The notes under the pieces: model-generated | The model's database searches: none | What the model saw: the letters and a program-made list of their open reading frames with translations, nothing else | Told to the model about the DNA's origin: nothing | NCBI RefSeq assembly: GCF_011057645.1 | Contig: NZ_JAALGE010000021.1 | Coordinates: 1-43,583 of the forward strand | Length of the DNA stretch: 43,583 bases | Source: Marisediminicola senii | GTDB taxonomy: Bacteria; Actinomycetota; Actinomycetes; Actinomycetales; Microbacteriaceae | Reading direction: 5' to 3' | Translations under genes and position numbers: made by a program | Part shown: positions 7,596-15,655 of the stretch, piece by piece | Numbering within the stretch: position 1 is the first letter of the stretch | Layout: every line of letters begins with the position of its first letter

Positions 7596-9250
7596 GGGGT
7601 GGGCTCCTCGTCTGCGGTGAGGGTCTGTTGCTGCTGCTCCTGCTGCCCGTGGTCCTTGGGCCGCTCGCTCGGCGAGTGGTCGCGTTCGCGCGCCTGCAGC
7701 ATCTCGGGGGTGATGATGCTGATCGATTCGGTCGCGGCGGCCTGGCCGGCGACGAGGCCCTGGATGCTGTGGCGCGAGACCTGGAGCGAATCCTGCCCGA
7801 CGACCCAGGTGTCCTTCGACCCGCCGCCCTGGCTGCTGTTGACGACCAGCTGGCCCTCGGGGAGCGCGACCCGGGTGAGACCGCCGGGGAGTACCCAGAC
7901 GTCCTTGCCGTCGTTGACCGCGAACGGGCGGAGGTCTGCGTGGCGGGGCCGCATGCCGTCGTCGACCAGCGTGGGGATCGTCGACAGCTGCACGACGGGC
8001 TGCGCGATCCAGCCGCGCGGGTCGGCGAGCAGCCGGTGGCGCAGCGCCTCGAGTTCGGCGGGCGACGCGTCGGGCCCGATGACGAGTCCCTTGCCGCCCG
8101 AGCCGTCCACGGGCTTGACCACGAGTTCGTCGAGCCGGTCGAGCACCTCTTCGAGGGCGCCCGGGTCTTCGAGTCGCCAGGTGTCGACGTTGGGGAGGAT
8201 CGCCTTCTCCGACAGGTAGTACTGAATGAGGTCGGGCATGTAGGTGTAGACGAGCTTGTCGTCGGCGACGCCGTTGCCGACCGCGTTCGCGATCGTGACG
8301 TTGCCGAGCCGTGCGGCGAGCAGCAGGCCGGGCGACCCGAGCATCGAGTCGGTGCGGAACACCAGTGGGTCGAGGAACTCGTCGTCGACCCGGCGGTAGA
8401 TCACGTCGACCCGCGTCGGGCCCGCGGTCGTGCGCATCCAGACCCGGCCGCCGGAGCAGAACAGGTCGCGCCCCTCGACGAGCTCGACTCCCATCAAGCG
8501 AGCGAGCAGGGTGTGCTCGAAATAGGCGGAGTTGTAGACACCGGGGGTGAGCACCACGATCGTGGGGTCTTCGACGCCCTCGGGGGCACTCGCGCGCAGG
8601 GCGTGCAGCAGCTTGTGCGGGTAGTCGCCGACCGGGCGCACGCGCATCTTGACGAACAGCTCGGGCAGCGTCTGGGCCATCACCCGCCGGTTGGAGATCA
8701 CGTAGCTCACGCCGGACGGCACGCGCACGTTGTCTTCGAGCACCCGCCATCCGCCGGTCTCATCGCGGATCAAGTCGATGCCGGAGACCTGCACGCGCAC
8801 GCCGTTGGCCGGGTCGATGCCCGCGGCCACGCGGTGGAAGTGGCTCGACGAACTGATCAGCGACGCGGGGATGATGCCGTCGCGCACGGCGTTCTGCGAA
8901 CCGTAGATGTCGGCGAGGAACGCCTCGAGTGCGAGCACCCGCTGCTTCACTCCCGCCTCGACGGTGAGCCATTCGGCCTGGTCGATGACCCGCGGAACGG
9001 CGTCGAGCGGGAACGGCCGCTCCTCGCCCGCGAAGTCGAACGTGACCCCCTGGGCGAGGTAGGAACTGGCCAGGGCGTCGGTGCGCCCGCGCAGTTCGTC
9101 CTGCGTCATCTCGGCGAGCGCGGAGTGGATCTCGCGGTACGCCGTGCGGATCGAGTCCGGCTTCTCGAACATCTCATCGAACGGGATCGCCCCGCGCCGC
9201 TTCGTTGTGGTGAGGGCCGGCGAAGAGTAACCATCAAACAAATCGCCCAT
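7589..9250 (-). CDS. Circularly permuted type 2 ATP-grasp protein (DUF404/DUF407)
   Basis: The 553-residue protein matches the circularly permuted ATP-grasp family: FDEMFEKPDSIRTAYREI near the N-terminus, LEDNVRVPSGVSYVISNRR around 200, TPGVYNSAYFEHTLLA near 265, and the nucleotide-binding VVKPVDGSGGKGLVIG near 395. ATP-grasp enzymes activate a carboxylate as acyl phosphate and join it to an amine; this subgroup is predicted to be an amide or peptide ligase of unknown substrate. The C-terminal 40 residues are a charged, Gln-rich tail (HGQQEQQQQ) that looks disordered. It is first in the operon with alpha-E and transglutaminase. Confidence 0.93.
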   Translation of the reverse strand: MGDLFDGYSSPALTTTKRRGAIPFDEMFEKPDSIRTAYREIHSALAEMTQDELRGRTDALASSYLAQGVTFDFAGEERPFPLDAVPRVIDQAEWLTVEAGVKQRVLALEAFLADIYGSQNAVRDGIIPASLISSSSHFHRVAAGIDPANGVRVQVSGIDLIRDETGGWRVLEDNVRVPSGVSYVISNRRVMAQTLPELFVKMRVRPVGDYPHKLLHALRASAPEGVEDPTIVVLTPGVYNSAYFEHTLLARLMGVELVEGRDLFCSGGRVWMRTTAGPTRVDVIYRRVDDEFLDPLVFRTDSMLGSPGLLLAARLGNVTIANAVGNGVADDKLVYTYMPDLIQYYLSEKAILPNVDTWRLEDPGALEEVLDRLDELVVKPVDGSGGKGLVIGPDASPAELEALRHRLLADPRGWIAQPVVQLSTIPTLVDDGMRPRHADLRPFAVNDGKDVWVLPGGLTRVALPEGQLVVNSSQGGGSKDTWVVGQDSLQVSRHSIQGLVAGQAAATESISIITPEMLQARERDHSPSERPKDHGQQEQQQQTLTADEEPTPC

Positions 9251-9256
9251 GGTGCG

Positions 9257-9262
9257 AGCCTA
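9257..9262 (-). promoter_or_regulatory. Putative -10 box of the ATP-grasp operon
   Basis: On the minus strand TAGGCT occupies 9262-9257 and ends 6 nt before the ATG at 9250. There is no ribosome site between them, which fits a leaderless transcript. No convincing -35 is seen. The same hexamer serves as -10 candidate of the MarR gene. Confidence 0.5.
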
Positions 9263-9444
9263 AACCCGCGGTGTTGCCGCGATGTTTCGGGCTCAGCGGC
9301 CCGCGGGAGGGCGTCGGGAAGCCGCCGGCGAGGGTCGACAGGCGCGCGTGCGTGACGGGCGCGTGACGGGCGCGAAGAGTACACAGCTTTGAGCCCCCCG
9401 CAACCGGGTTGTCGCTTTCTGCGGTTTCGGGGCACCCTGTATCA

Positions 9445-9795
9445 ATGCGATCACTTCATTACGCCGGGGAATCCGTCGTGGTCAGCGCCGATACCTGCGA
9501 CGCGGTCTTCCGCTATGCCCAGGCATTGGCCGACGCCGGACGTTCAGACATCGTCACCATCCCGATCCTCGTCGAGGGTAGGCGCGAGTTCTCGAACATG
9601 CTCCTCGGGCCAGCCAGCCTGCTGTTCTGCACGCCGGCGCCCGACAGTGACATCGACATGGAAGACCCGGCGATGCTCGAGCAACTGCGCGAACGCACTG
9701 CCGCGCTCGGGCCGCAGATGGCATTCGCCGGCGGACAGGACGAGCAGTCCCGCGACGCGCGGTCGGCCGACATCAACCAGTCCGACTTCCTCTAA
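9445..9795 (+). CDS. Conserved-looking hypothetical protein, 116 residues
   Basis: The product starts MRSLHYAGESVVVSADTCDA and reads as a small folded cytoplasmic protein: alternating beta strands and helices up to about residue 90, then a polar, probably disordered tail ending DINQSDFL. No known domain is recognised. Third codon positions are strongly G/C, supporting real coding. It is divergent from the ATP-grasp operon and heads a run of same-strand genes (43-residue peptide, SMP-30). ATG 9445 is preferred over an in-frame TTG/ATG region further upstream, which would lie in likely promoter sequence. Confidence 0.65.
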   Translation: MRSLHYAGESVVVSADTCDAVFRYAQALADAGRSDIVTIPILVEGRREFSNMLLGPASLLFCTPAPDSDIDMEDPAMLEQLRERTAALGPQMAFAGGQDEQSRDARSADINQSDFL

Positions 9796-9820
9796 TACCC
9801 CTCCCACCGAATCGAGTCCC

Positions 9821-9952
9821 GTGTTCCGTCTGCTTCGCTTTCTGCCCATCGTTCTGCCCCTCGCCCGCCGCGCACTGCGTAGCCCGCAGGGCAAGGCCGC
9901 CATCGCCAAGGTGAAGTCGCGCCTCGCCGGCGGTGGCAGCACCCCGCGTTAG
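9821..9952 (+). CDS. Small cationic amphipathic peptide, 43 residues
   Basis: A GTG-started frame encodes 43 residues with 7 Arg, 3 Lys and no acidic residues (net about +10). The N-terminal half alternates hydrophobic clusters and arginines (MFRLLRFLPIVLPLARRALR); a basic helix and a Gly/Ser/Pro tail follow. This composition resembles a membrane-binding peptide, but no family is recognised. It begins 25 nt after the 116-residue gene and ends 18 nt before the SMP-30 gene, so co-transcription is likely. The ribosome site is weak (GAG about 6 nt before GTG), which lowers confidence. Confidence 0.5.
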   Translation: MFRLLRFLPIVLPLARRALRSPQGKAAIAKVKSRLAGGGSTPR

Positions 9953-9970
9953 GGCGAAGGAGCCCGGAGC

Positions 9971-10894
9971 GTGAACGCCCTACTCGCGGCCGATGCGGTC
10001 GTCGAGCTGCTGTGGACCGGATCGGTGTGGGGCGAGGGGCCCGTGTGGCTGCCCGCCACGTCGGCCCTGCGCTGGAGTGACATTCCGAACAACCGCATCC
10101 TGCAGTTCGATGCCGCGAGTGGCGCCGTCTCGGTCTATCGCGATGGCGCCGAGTACACGAACGGCCGGACCCTCGACCTGCGGGGCGATGTCGTGCAGTG
10201 CAGCCACGGTCGCCGGGCGGTCGAGCGCGACGTCGACGGGCGGGTCGAGACGATCGTCGGCGGATTCGCCCTCGGCCGGTTCAATTCACCGAACGACGTC
10301 GTCGTGGCGAGGGACGGCGCGATCTGGTTCACGGACCCGCCGTACGGCATCCAGGAGAACGGCCACGAGGGGCACCCCGGCACGCAGGACTACGACGGGT
10401 GCTGGGTGTTCCGTTACGACCCCGTCTCGCGGGTGGCCGAACCCGTGATCACCGACCTGGTGCACCCGAACGGACTCGCCTTCTCGCCCGACGAGGGCAC
10501 CCTGTACGTGTCGGACACCGCGTCGTCCACGGACGATGCGGCGAATGCCGCGGGCGCGCCAGACCAGGGCGCAGCCGGTAGCGTGCCCCGCAGCATCCGG
10601 TGCTACGACACCACCACGCTCGCCGGCCGAGACTTCGCCGCGCCGACCGGTCTGGCCGACGGCCTGCGCGTCGACACCGCGGGCAACGTGTGGACCTCGA
10701 GCCACCGCGGGGTCGAGGTGTTCTCGCCGGCCGGCGACCAGTTGCTCTACATCGAGGTGCCAGAGCGTGTCTCGAACCTGTGCTTCGGCGGCGACGACGG
10801 CACCGACCTGTACATCACCGCGTCGACCAGCCTGTATCGCATCGGCACCACGGCCAGGGATGCCGCGCGACGGGTGCTGCAGACGGGCCCATAA
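9971..10894 (+). CDS. SMP-30/gluconolactonase/LRE family protein
   Basis: The 307-residue protein has the six-bladed beta-propeller signatures of the SMP-30 family: GEGPVWLP near residue 20 (metal-binding Glu), FNSPNDVVVARDGAIWFTDPPYGI around 100 (metal-binding Asn), and HPNGLAFSPDEGTLYVSDT followed by GLADGLRVDTAGNVW (propeller motif and catalytic Asp region). Members hydrolyse sugar lactones or related esters using a divalent metal. The exact substrate is unknown. The GTG start has AAGGAG about 8 nt upstream. A central insertion of Ala, Asp and Gly residues (about 180-205) looks like a lineage-specific loop. Confidence 0.9.
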   Translation: MNALLAADAVVELLWTGSVWGEGPVWLPATSALRWSDIPNNRILQFDAASGAVSVYRDGAEYTNGRTLDLRGDVVQCSHGRRAVERDVDGRVETIVGGFALGRFNSPNDVVVARDGAIWFTDPPYGIQENGHEGHPGTQDYDGCWVFRYDPVSRVAEPVITDLVHPNGLAFSPDEGTLYVSDTASSTDDAANAAGAPDQGAAGSVPRSIRCYDTTTLAGRDFAAPTGLADGLRVDTAGNVWTSSHRGVEVFSPAGDQLLYIEVPERVSNLCFGGDDGTDLYITASTSLYRIGTTARDAARRVLQTGP

Positions 10895-10923
10895 CGCAGT
10901 TCGCAGCGCGAGCGTCCCAGGCC

Positions 10924-10959
10924 GGCTCGCAGGTCGGCTTGCAGGCGGGCTCGCAGGCC
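10924..10959. repeat. 12-bp tandem repeat, three units
   Basis: Three consecutive 12-bp units (GGCTCGCAGGTC, GGCTTGCAGGCG, GGCTCGCAGGCC) lie 30 bp after the SMP-30 stop. They fill part of the 132-bp gap before the aldo/keto reductase. No hairpin or promoter is obvious within them. Confidence 0.7.
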
Positions 10960-11026
10960 GGGTAGCACTCGTGCGCGTCGCCCGCGACCCCTGTACAGGG
11001 CGCGCGCCGCGACGGAGAGTGGACCC

Positions 11027-11998
11027 ATGGAATACACACACCTCGGCCGCTCCGGCCTGAACGTCTCCCGCCTCTGCCTCGGCACCATGAACTTCGGCCC
11101 GGAGACCGACGAGCCGACCTCGCACGGCATCATGGACTCCGCCCACGACTACGGAATCAACTTCTTCGACACCGCCAACGTCTACGGGGGCGACAAGGGC
11201 AAGGGTGCCACGGAGACCATCGTCGGCAACTGGTTCGCGTCGGGCGGCGGTCGCCGCGAACGCACGGTGCTCGCGACGAAGCTCTACGGCGACATGAGCG
11301 ACTGGCCCAACGACGGCAAGCTGTCGGCACGCAACATCCGGCTCGCCCTCGATGCCAGCCTGCAGCGCCTGCAGACCGACTACATCGACCTGTACCAGTT
11401 CCACCACATCGACCGGGCGACCCCGTGGGATGAGATCTGGCAGGCCATGGAGACCGCCGTCGCGCAGGGCAAGATCCTCTACGCCGGAAGCAGCAACTTC
11501 GCCGGCTGGCACATCGCGACCGCACAGGCCGAGGCGCGAAAGCGCAACTTCCCCGGCCTCGTGAGCGAGCAGTCGATCTACAACCTGCTGGTGCGCGACA
11601 TCGAGCTCGAGGTCATCCCCTCGGCGCAGGGCAACGGCCTCGGCATCATCCCGTGGTCGCCGCTCCAGGGCGGGCTGCTCGGCGGCGTACTCAAGAAGCA
11701 GCGTGACAGCAGCCGTCGCGTGGGCGAACGTGCGGCGAAGCAGCTCGACGAGAACCGCGAGGCGATCGGGCAGTACGAGGACTTCGCCGACGAGCTCGGC
11801 CACGAGCCGGGCGACGTGGGCCTGGCCTGGCTGCTGCACCAGCCCGCGGTGACGGCGCCGATCATCGGACCGCGCACCAGCGAGCAGCTCGACGCGGCCG
11901 TGCGCGCCGTCGATGTGACATTGGATGCCGCGGCCCTCGCCCGCCTCGACGAGATCTTCCCCGGTAAGAAGACCGCGCCGGAGCACTACGCCTGGTAG
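11027..11998 (+). CDS. Aldo/keto reductase
   Basis: The 323-residue TIM-barrel oxidoreductase shows the AKR catalytic tetrad in order: Asp48 (FFDTANVYGG), Tyr53, Lys85 (LATKLYGDM) and His126/127 (YQFHHIDRATPWDE). The C-terminal cofactor-binding segment with IIGPRTSEQLDAAV is typical for NADPH binding. The sequence resembles the YhdN/general-stress and L-glyceraldehyde reductase-like AKR group; the physiological substrate is not clear. ATG 11027 is preceded by GGAGAG at about 8 nt. It ends just before a strong terminator, so it is the last gene of its transcript. Confidence 0.92.
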   Translation: MEYTHLGRSGLNVSRLCLGTMNFGPETDEPTSHGIMDSAHDYGINFFDTANVYGGDKGKGATETIVGNWFASGGGRRERTVLATKLYGDMSDWPNDGKLSARNIRLALDASLQRLQTDYIDLYQFHHIDRATPWDEIWQAMETAVAQGKILYAGSSNFAGWHIATAQAEARKRNFPGLVSEQSIYNLLVRDIELEVIPSAQGNGLGIIPWSPLQGGLLGGVLKKQRDSSRRVGERAAKQLDENREAIGQYEDFADELGHEPGDVGLAWLLHQPAVTAPIIGPRTSEQLDAAVRAVDVTLDAAALARLDEIFPGKKTAPEHYAW

Positions 11999-12017
11999 CG
12001 GGTAGGTCACTGCGGCA

Positions 12018-12053
12018 CGGGGCCGCGCATCCGGAGTCGGGTGCGCGGCCCCG
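12018..12053 (+). terminator. Strong intrinsic terminator after the aldo/keto reductase
   Basis: A perfect 12-bp stem (CGGGGCCGCGCA at 12018-12029, TGCGCGGCCCCG at 12042-12053) with a 12-nt loop is followed by CACTGTTT. It separates the aldo/keto reductase from the lldR-lldD unit. Confidence 0.82.
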
Positions 12054-12072
12054 CACTGTTTCGCTCGACGGG

Positions 12073-12115
12073 TTGGCGTCGGATCCCGAATCCGGTACGG
12101 TGTGGTCAGACCACA
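12073..12115 (+). promoter_or_regulatory. Promoter and FadR/LldR-type operator of the lactate operon
   Basis: TTGGCG (12073-12078), a 17-nt spacer and TACGGT (12096-12101) make a near-consensus promoter. TGTGGTCAGACCACA (12101-12115) is a perfect 7-1-7 palindrome containing the TGGTC-N-GACCA core typical of FadR-subfamily GntR operators such as LldR and PdhR sites. It covers the predicted transcription start, so the downstream regulator should block its own transcription. A smaller dyad, CGGAT-N5-ATCCG (12080-12094), lies in the spacer. Confidence 0.8.
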
Positions 12116-12135
12116 TGCTCGACGACGAGGACACC

Positions 12136-12861
12136 GTGACCGCAGAAGGCACCCCAGACCCGCGCAAGGCCTGGGAGACCGTGCTCGCCAGCATCGAGGG
12201 CGACCTGCTCTCCGGCCGACTCGGACCAGGCGACCACCTCCCGCCCGAACGCGCACTGGCCACCGCCCTCGGCGTCGGACGGTCATCCGTTCGCGAAGCC
12301 GTGCGCGTGCTCGAAGTGCTCGGACTCATCCGCACCCAGACCGGATCCGGACCGCAGTCGGGCGCGATCATCGTCGCCCGGCCGTCCGGCGGCATGTCCC
12401 TGCTGATGCGCCTCCAGGTCGCCGCCCGGGCATTCCCGGTCGACGACGTCGTGAGCACCCGCCTGATCCTCGAGGCAGCGATCGCGACGCAGCTCGCATC
12501 GGGCCCGTTCGACCTCTCCCCCGCTCGCGAACTGCTGGACTCGATGGATGCGCCGGGGCTCGGGGCCGCGGACTTTCTCGCGCTCGACGCGCAGTTCCAC
12601 GTGTCGCTCGCCGCGGCATCCACCAACACCGTCCTGGCGGCCATGATGGCGGGCCTGCGCGACTCAGTGGAGGGCTACGTGCTCGCCAGCGCACCCGACG
12701 CCGACGCCTGGCCAGACACCGCAGCGCGCCTCAGGGCCGAGCACCGCGGCATCGTCGCGGCCATCGACGCGGGCGACCCCGACACGGCGAGCGCACGCAT
12801 TCGCGACCACATCCACGGCTACTACCTGCAGACCACCACACCGAAGGAGACCCCATGGTGA
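12136..12861 (+). CDS. lldR: FadR/GntR-family regulator, probable LldR
   Basis: The 241-residue protein has an N-terminal winged helix ([20 protein letters not shown], then [20 protein letters not shown]) and a C-terminal all-helical FCD ligand domain (about 90-230) with metal-ligand Asp and His residues ([22 protein letters not shown]). Neighbouring L-lactate dehydrogenase and the upstream palindrome make an L-lactate-responsive repressor the best reading. GTG 12136 has GAGGA 4-7 nt upstream. ATG 12115 is in frame but sits on the operator, so it would give an almost leaderless message; it cannot be excluded. The TTG at 12073 is the -35 box and is rejected. The 3' end overlaps lldD by 7 bp. 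Confidence 0.88.
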   Translation: MTAEGTPDPRKAWETVLASIEGDLLSGRLGPGDHLPPERALATALGVGRSSVREAVRVLEVLGLIRTQTGSGPQSGAIIVARPSGGMSLLMRLQVAARAFPVDDVVSTRLILEAAIATQLASGPFDLSPARELLDSMDAPGLGAADFLALDAQFHVSLAAASTNTVLAAMMAGLRDSVEGYVLASAPDADAWPDTAARLRAEHRGIVAAIDAGDPDTASARIRDHIHGYYLQTTTPKETPW

Positions 12862-14093
12862 AGCGACAGTTTCCCAAGCCCCGCGACCTCGCGCCGCTGA
12901 TGAAGTTCAAGGCCCCGACCCTCAACGCGAAGAAGCGCCGCCTGCAGGAGGCCCTCACCATCGAGGACCTGCGCCGGATCGCGAAGCGCCGCACCCCGAC
13001 GGCCCCGTTCGACTACACCGACGGCTCCGCCGAGGCCGAACTGTCGCTGCGCCGTGCGCGACAGGCGTTTCGCGACATCGAGTTCCACCCCGCCATCCTG
13101 CGCGACGTCTCCCAGGTCGACACCTCGTCCACCGTGCTCGGCGGCCAGGTCGCGATGCCGTTCGGCATCGCCCCCACCGGGTTCACCCGCATGATGCAGA
13201 CCGAGGGCGAGATCGCCGGGGCCACCGCGGCGGGTGCTGCCGGCATCCCGTTCAGCCTCTCCACCATGGGCACGACCTCCATCGAAGACGTCGCGGCCGC
13301 GAACCCGAACGGGCGCAACTGGTTCCAGCTCTACATGTGGAAGGACCGCGACCGGTCGCTCGCCCTCGTCAACCGCGCCGTCGCGGCCGGGTTCGACACG
13401 CTGCTGGTGACCGTCGACGTTCCGGTCGCCGGCGCCCGACTGCGCGACACCCGCAACGGCATGACCATCCCGCCGACCCTGACCCCCGGCACGATCATCG
13501 ACGCGTTGCCGAGGCCCGCGTGGTGGATCGACTTCCTCACCACCGAACCGCTTGCCTTCGCGTCGCTCGACCACTGGTCCGGCACCGTCGCCGAGCTGAT
13601 CAACACCATGTTCGACCCCACCGTCACCTACGAGGACCTCGAGTGGATCAAGGCGCAGTGGCCGGGCAAGCTCGTGGTGAAGGGCGTGCAGAACGTGGAT
13701 GACGCGAAGCGCCTCACCGCGCTGGGAGTCGACGGTCTGGTGCTCTCGAACCACGGCGGGCGCCAGCTCGACCGGGCGCCGATCCCGTTCCACCTGCTGC
13801 CGGAGGTCGTGCGCGAGGTCGGGATGGACACCGAGGTGCACCTCGACACCGGCATCATGACCGGTGCCGACATCGTGGCGTCCATCGCCCTCGGCGCGAA
13901 GTTCACGCTCATCGGGCGCGCCTACCTCTACGGGCTCATGGCTGGCGGCCGCGAGGGGGTCGACCGCGCCATCGAGATCCTCAGCACCGAGATCACGCGC
14001 ACCATGCGGCTGCTCGGCGTCACCTCGCTCGACGAGCTGACCCCGGCACACGTCACGCAGCTCGAACGGCTGGTGCCCCGCCCTCGCGTGTGA
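12855..14093 (+). CDS. lldD: FMN-dependent L-lactate dehydrogenase / alpha-hydroxy-acid oxidase
   Basis: The 412-residue protein belongs to the FMN-dependent alpha-hydroxy-acid dehydrogenase family. [11 protein letters not shown] near residue 55, [12 protein letters not shown] near 110, the catalytic His and substrate Arg in [13 protein letters not shown] near 300, and the FMN phosphate region [19 protein letters not shown] followed by [13 protein letters not shown] are all present. It oxidises L-lactate (or a related 2-hydroxy acid) to pyruvate and would pass electrons to the respiratory chain at the membrane. The ATG has AAGGAGA 5 nt upstream and overlaps the end of the regulator gene, so both come from one promoter. 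Confidence 0.93.
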   Translation: MVKRQFPKPRDLAPLMKFKAPTLNAKKRRLQEALTIEDLRRIAKRRTPTAPFDYTDGSAEAELSLRRARQAFRDIEFHPAILRDVSQVDTSSTVLGGQVAMPFGIAPTGFTRMMQTEGEIAGATAAGAAGIPFSLSTMGTTSIEDVAAANPNGRNWFQLYMWKDRDRSLALVNRAVAAGFDTLLVTVDVPVAGARLRDTRNGMTIPPTLTPGTIIDALPRPAWWIDFLTTEPLAFASLDHWSGTVAELINTMFDPTVTYEDLEWIKAQWPGKLVVKGVQNVDDAKRLTALGVDGLVLSNHGGRQLDRAPIPFHLLPEVVREVGMDTEVHLDTGIMTGADIVASIALGAKFTLIGRAYLYGLMAGGREGVDRAIEILSTEITRTMRLLGVTSLDELTPAHVTQLERLVPRPRV

Positions 14094-14132
14094 GCGCCGC
14101 GGCGGGCCGACGCAGGCGGGCCAGTGCGCGCA

Positions 14133-14168
14133 GGCCAGCGCGCGCGGCCCGCGCGGCCTCCGCTGGCC
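14133..14168. terminator. Hairpin between convergent lldD and flavin oxidoreductase genes
   Basis: GGCCAGCG (14133-14140) and CGCTGGCC (14161-14168) form a perfect 8-bp stem; the 20-nt interior is itself CG-rich and self-complementary. Partial copies of the left arm (GGGCCAGTGCGC) lie just upstream. It probably ends both transcripts. Confidence 0.55.
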
Positions 14169-14172
14169 CCGC

Positions 14173-15567
14173 TCAGTCCCTGGAGTGCTGCAGCGACCGT
14201 GCCGCCATGCCGATGACGACGCTGTAGGTCGGGTAGGCGAACTTGACGTTGGCGAGCGTCGCCACGTCGACGCCCGCGGCCATCGCGGTCGTCACCGACT
14301 GGATAACCTCGACCGCGTTCTCGCCCACGGCGTGCGCACCGAGGATGAGCTCGCGACGCCGGTCGGTGATGAGCTTGAGGAACCCGGTCTCGCGGTCGTC
14401 GATGACCGCTCGGTCGACCGCGGAGTACGGCACTGTGGCGACGACGCAGTGCGGGTCGCGCTCCCTGGCCTGCTCCTCGGTGAGTCCGACGCCGGCGTAG
14501 TCGGGGTCGGTGAACCCGCCGGCCGGCAGCAGGTGATGCGGGGTGCGACGGTTCGCGTCGAGTACCGCGTTCTCGGCCGCCGCCTCGCCCTCGAACTGGG
14601 CCGCCTGCACGAGCATGTCGCGTCCATTAGCGTCGCCGACCGCGAAGATGTGCGGAACGGCGCTGCGAAAGTACTCGTCGACGGGAATCGCCGGACGCTC
14701 GATCTCGATCCCGACGTTCTCGAGCCCGAGGTCTCGAACGTCGGCGGGCCACCCGGTCGCCATGATGACGGCGTCGAAGCTGCTCGAGCGGGGGGCGTCG
14801 CCCTCGCGCCAGAGCAGGGTGATCGCGTCATCCTGCCGCACGAGTCCCTCGACCGAGTCGATACCCGTGTGCACGGTGGTTCCCTGCGACCGGAACGCCG
14901 CGGTCACGGCCGCCGAGATGTCGGGGTCGGACGGCATCAGGATGCGTGGCGCCACGTCGAGCAGGGTGACGCGTGACCCGAATGCGCTGAAGATCGTGGT
15001 GAGCTGCGCACCGGTATTGCCGCCGCCGATGATCGCGACGCGGTCGGGCAGGTCGGGAAGGTCGAGCACGTGCTCCGGCACCGTCGCGAGTTCGGCCCCC
15101 GGGATGGGCAGCCGGCGGGAGTGTCCGCCGACGCACACGATCACCGAGTCGGCGGTGACGCGCCGGCCGCTGTCGAGCACGAGGGTGTGGGCGTCGGCGA
15201 AGCGGGCACGCCCCTCCATGATGAGTTCGATGCCGGCATCCGCGAACCGCTGGGCCTCGCTCTTGAGCGCGCGAACCCGGTCGATGGTCTCGCGCACCCT
15301 GGCCGTGGTGACCGGCCAGTCGATGCGCTGGTCGGTACCACCGATGCCGTAGACGCCGGCCGATCGTGCCTCGCGCACCAGGCGGGCGGTCTTGGCGAGC
15401 ACCCTGGTCGGAACGCACCCGGTGTTCACGCAGGTTCCGCCGGTGCGAGAGGCCTCCGCCACCCCGACCCTGGCCCCGAGCTCAGCGGCTCGGAGCGCGG
15501 CGGCGGTTCCCGCGGGGCCCGCACCGATCACGAAAACGTCGAAGTGGTCTGCAGCATCACCAGTCAT
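14173..15567 (-). CDS. FAD-dependent pyridine nucleotide-disulfide oxidoreductase family protein
   Basis: The 464-residue protein has the FAD motif GAGPAG (15-20), a redox-type cysteine pair TCVNTGCVP (Cys46, Cys51), a second dinucleotide motif (VAIIGGGNTGAQ near 175) and the FAD motif IFAVGDANG near 310, so the family is certain. The C-terminal dimer domain carries FAYPTYSVV where dihydrolipoamide and mercuric reductases have HPT..E; the catalytic His-Glu pair of classical disulfide reductases is missing. Soluble transhydrogenases also have a YPT sequence at this place. A quinone or NAD(P)H reductase is therefore as likely as a disulfide reductase. An in-frame extension to 15717 is rejected because ATG 15567 gives a normal N-terminus. 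Confidence 0.88.
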   Translation of the reverse strand: MTGDAADHFDVFVIGAGPAGTAAALRAAELGARVGVAEASRTGGTCVNTGCVPTRVLAKTARLVREARSAGVYGIGGTDQRIDWPVTTARVRETIDRVRALKSEAQRFADAGIELIMEGRARFADAHTLVLDSGRRVTADSVIVCVGGHSRRLPIPGAELATVPEHVLDLPDLPDRVAIIGGGNTGAQLTTIFSAFGSRVTLLDVAPRILMPSDPDISAAVTAAFRSQGTTVHTGIDSVEGLVRQDDAITLLWREGDAPRSSSFDAVIMATGWPADVRDLGLENVGIEIERPAIPVDEYFRSAVPHIFAVGDANGRDMLVQAAQFEGEAAAENAVLDANRRTPHHLLPAGGFTDPDYAGVGLTEEQARERDPHCVVATVPYSAVDRAVIDDRETGFLKLITDRRRELILGAHAVGENAVEVIQSVTTAMAAGVDVATLANVKFAYPTYSVVIGMAARSLQHSRD

Positions 15568-15611
15568 GGCATCACTGTGCCACGGCCACCTGACGGGCAG
15601 GCGCGAGAACA

Positions 15612-15642
15612 CGCGGCCGGCCTCGCGATGAGACCGGCCGCG
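15612..15642 (-). terminator. Long hairpin after the MhqO/MhqD-like operon
   Basis: CGCGGCCGGCCTC (15612-15624) pairs with GAGACCGGCCGCG (15630-15642) over 13 bp with a single G-U pair on the minus-strand RNA and a 5-nt loop. It lies 14 bp beyond the esterase stop. A short T-tract (minus strand) lies before, not after, the stem. Confidence 0.65.
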
Positions 15643-15655
15643 GCATCCACAAAAA

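Noticed and set aside
7596-8750. N-terminal extension of the alpha-E protein through the ATP-grasp gene
   Set aside because: The extension is out-of-frame reading of the ATP-grasp gene; the canonical MLSRIAESLFW start is at 7595.
12073-12135. TTG 12073 as start of the FadR-type regulator
   Set aside because: The codon is part of the -35 box and the interval contains the -10 box and operator.
10286-12286. Very long minus-strand frame opposite the SMP-30 and aldo/keto reductase genes
   Set aside because: Composition is an antisense shadow of GC-biased codons with Arg/Gly/Val runs; both plus-strand genes have clear motifs and the frame spans a terminator and promoter.
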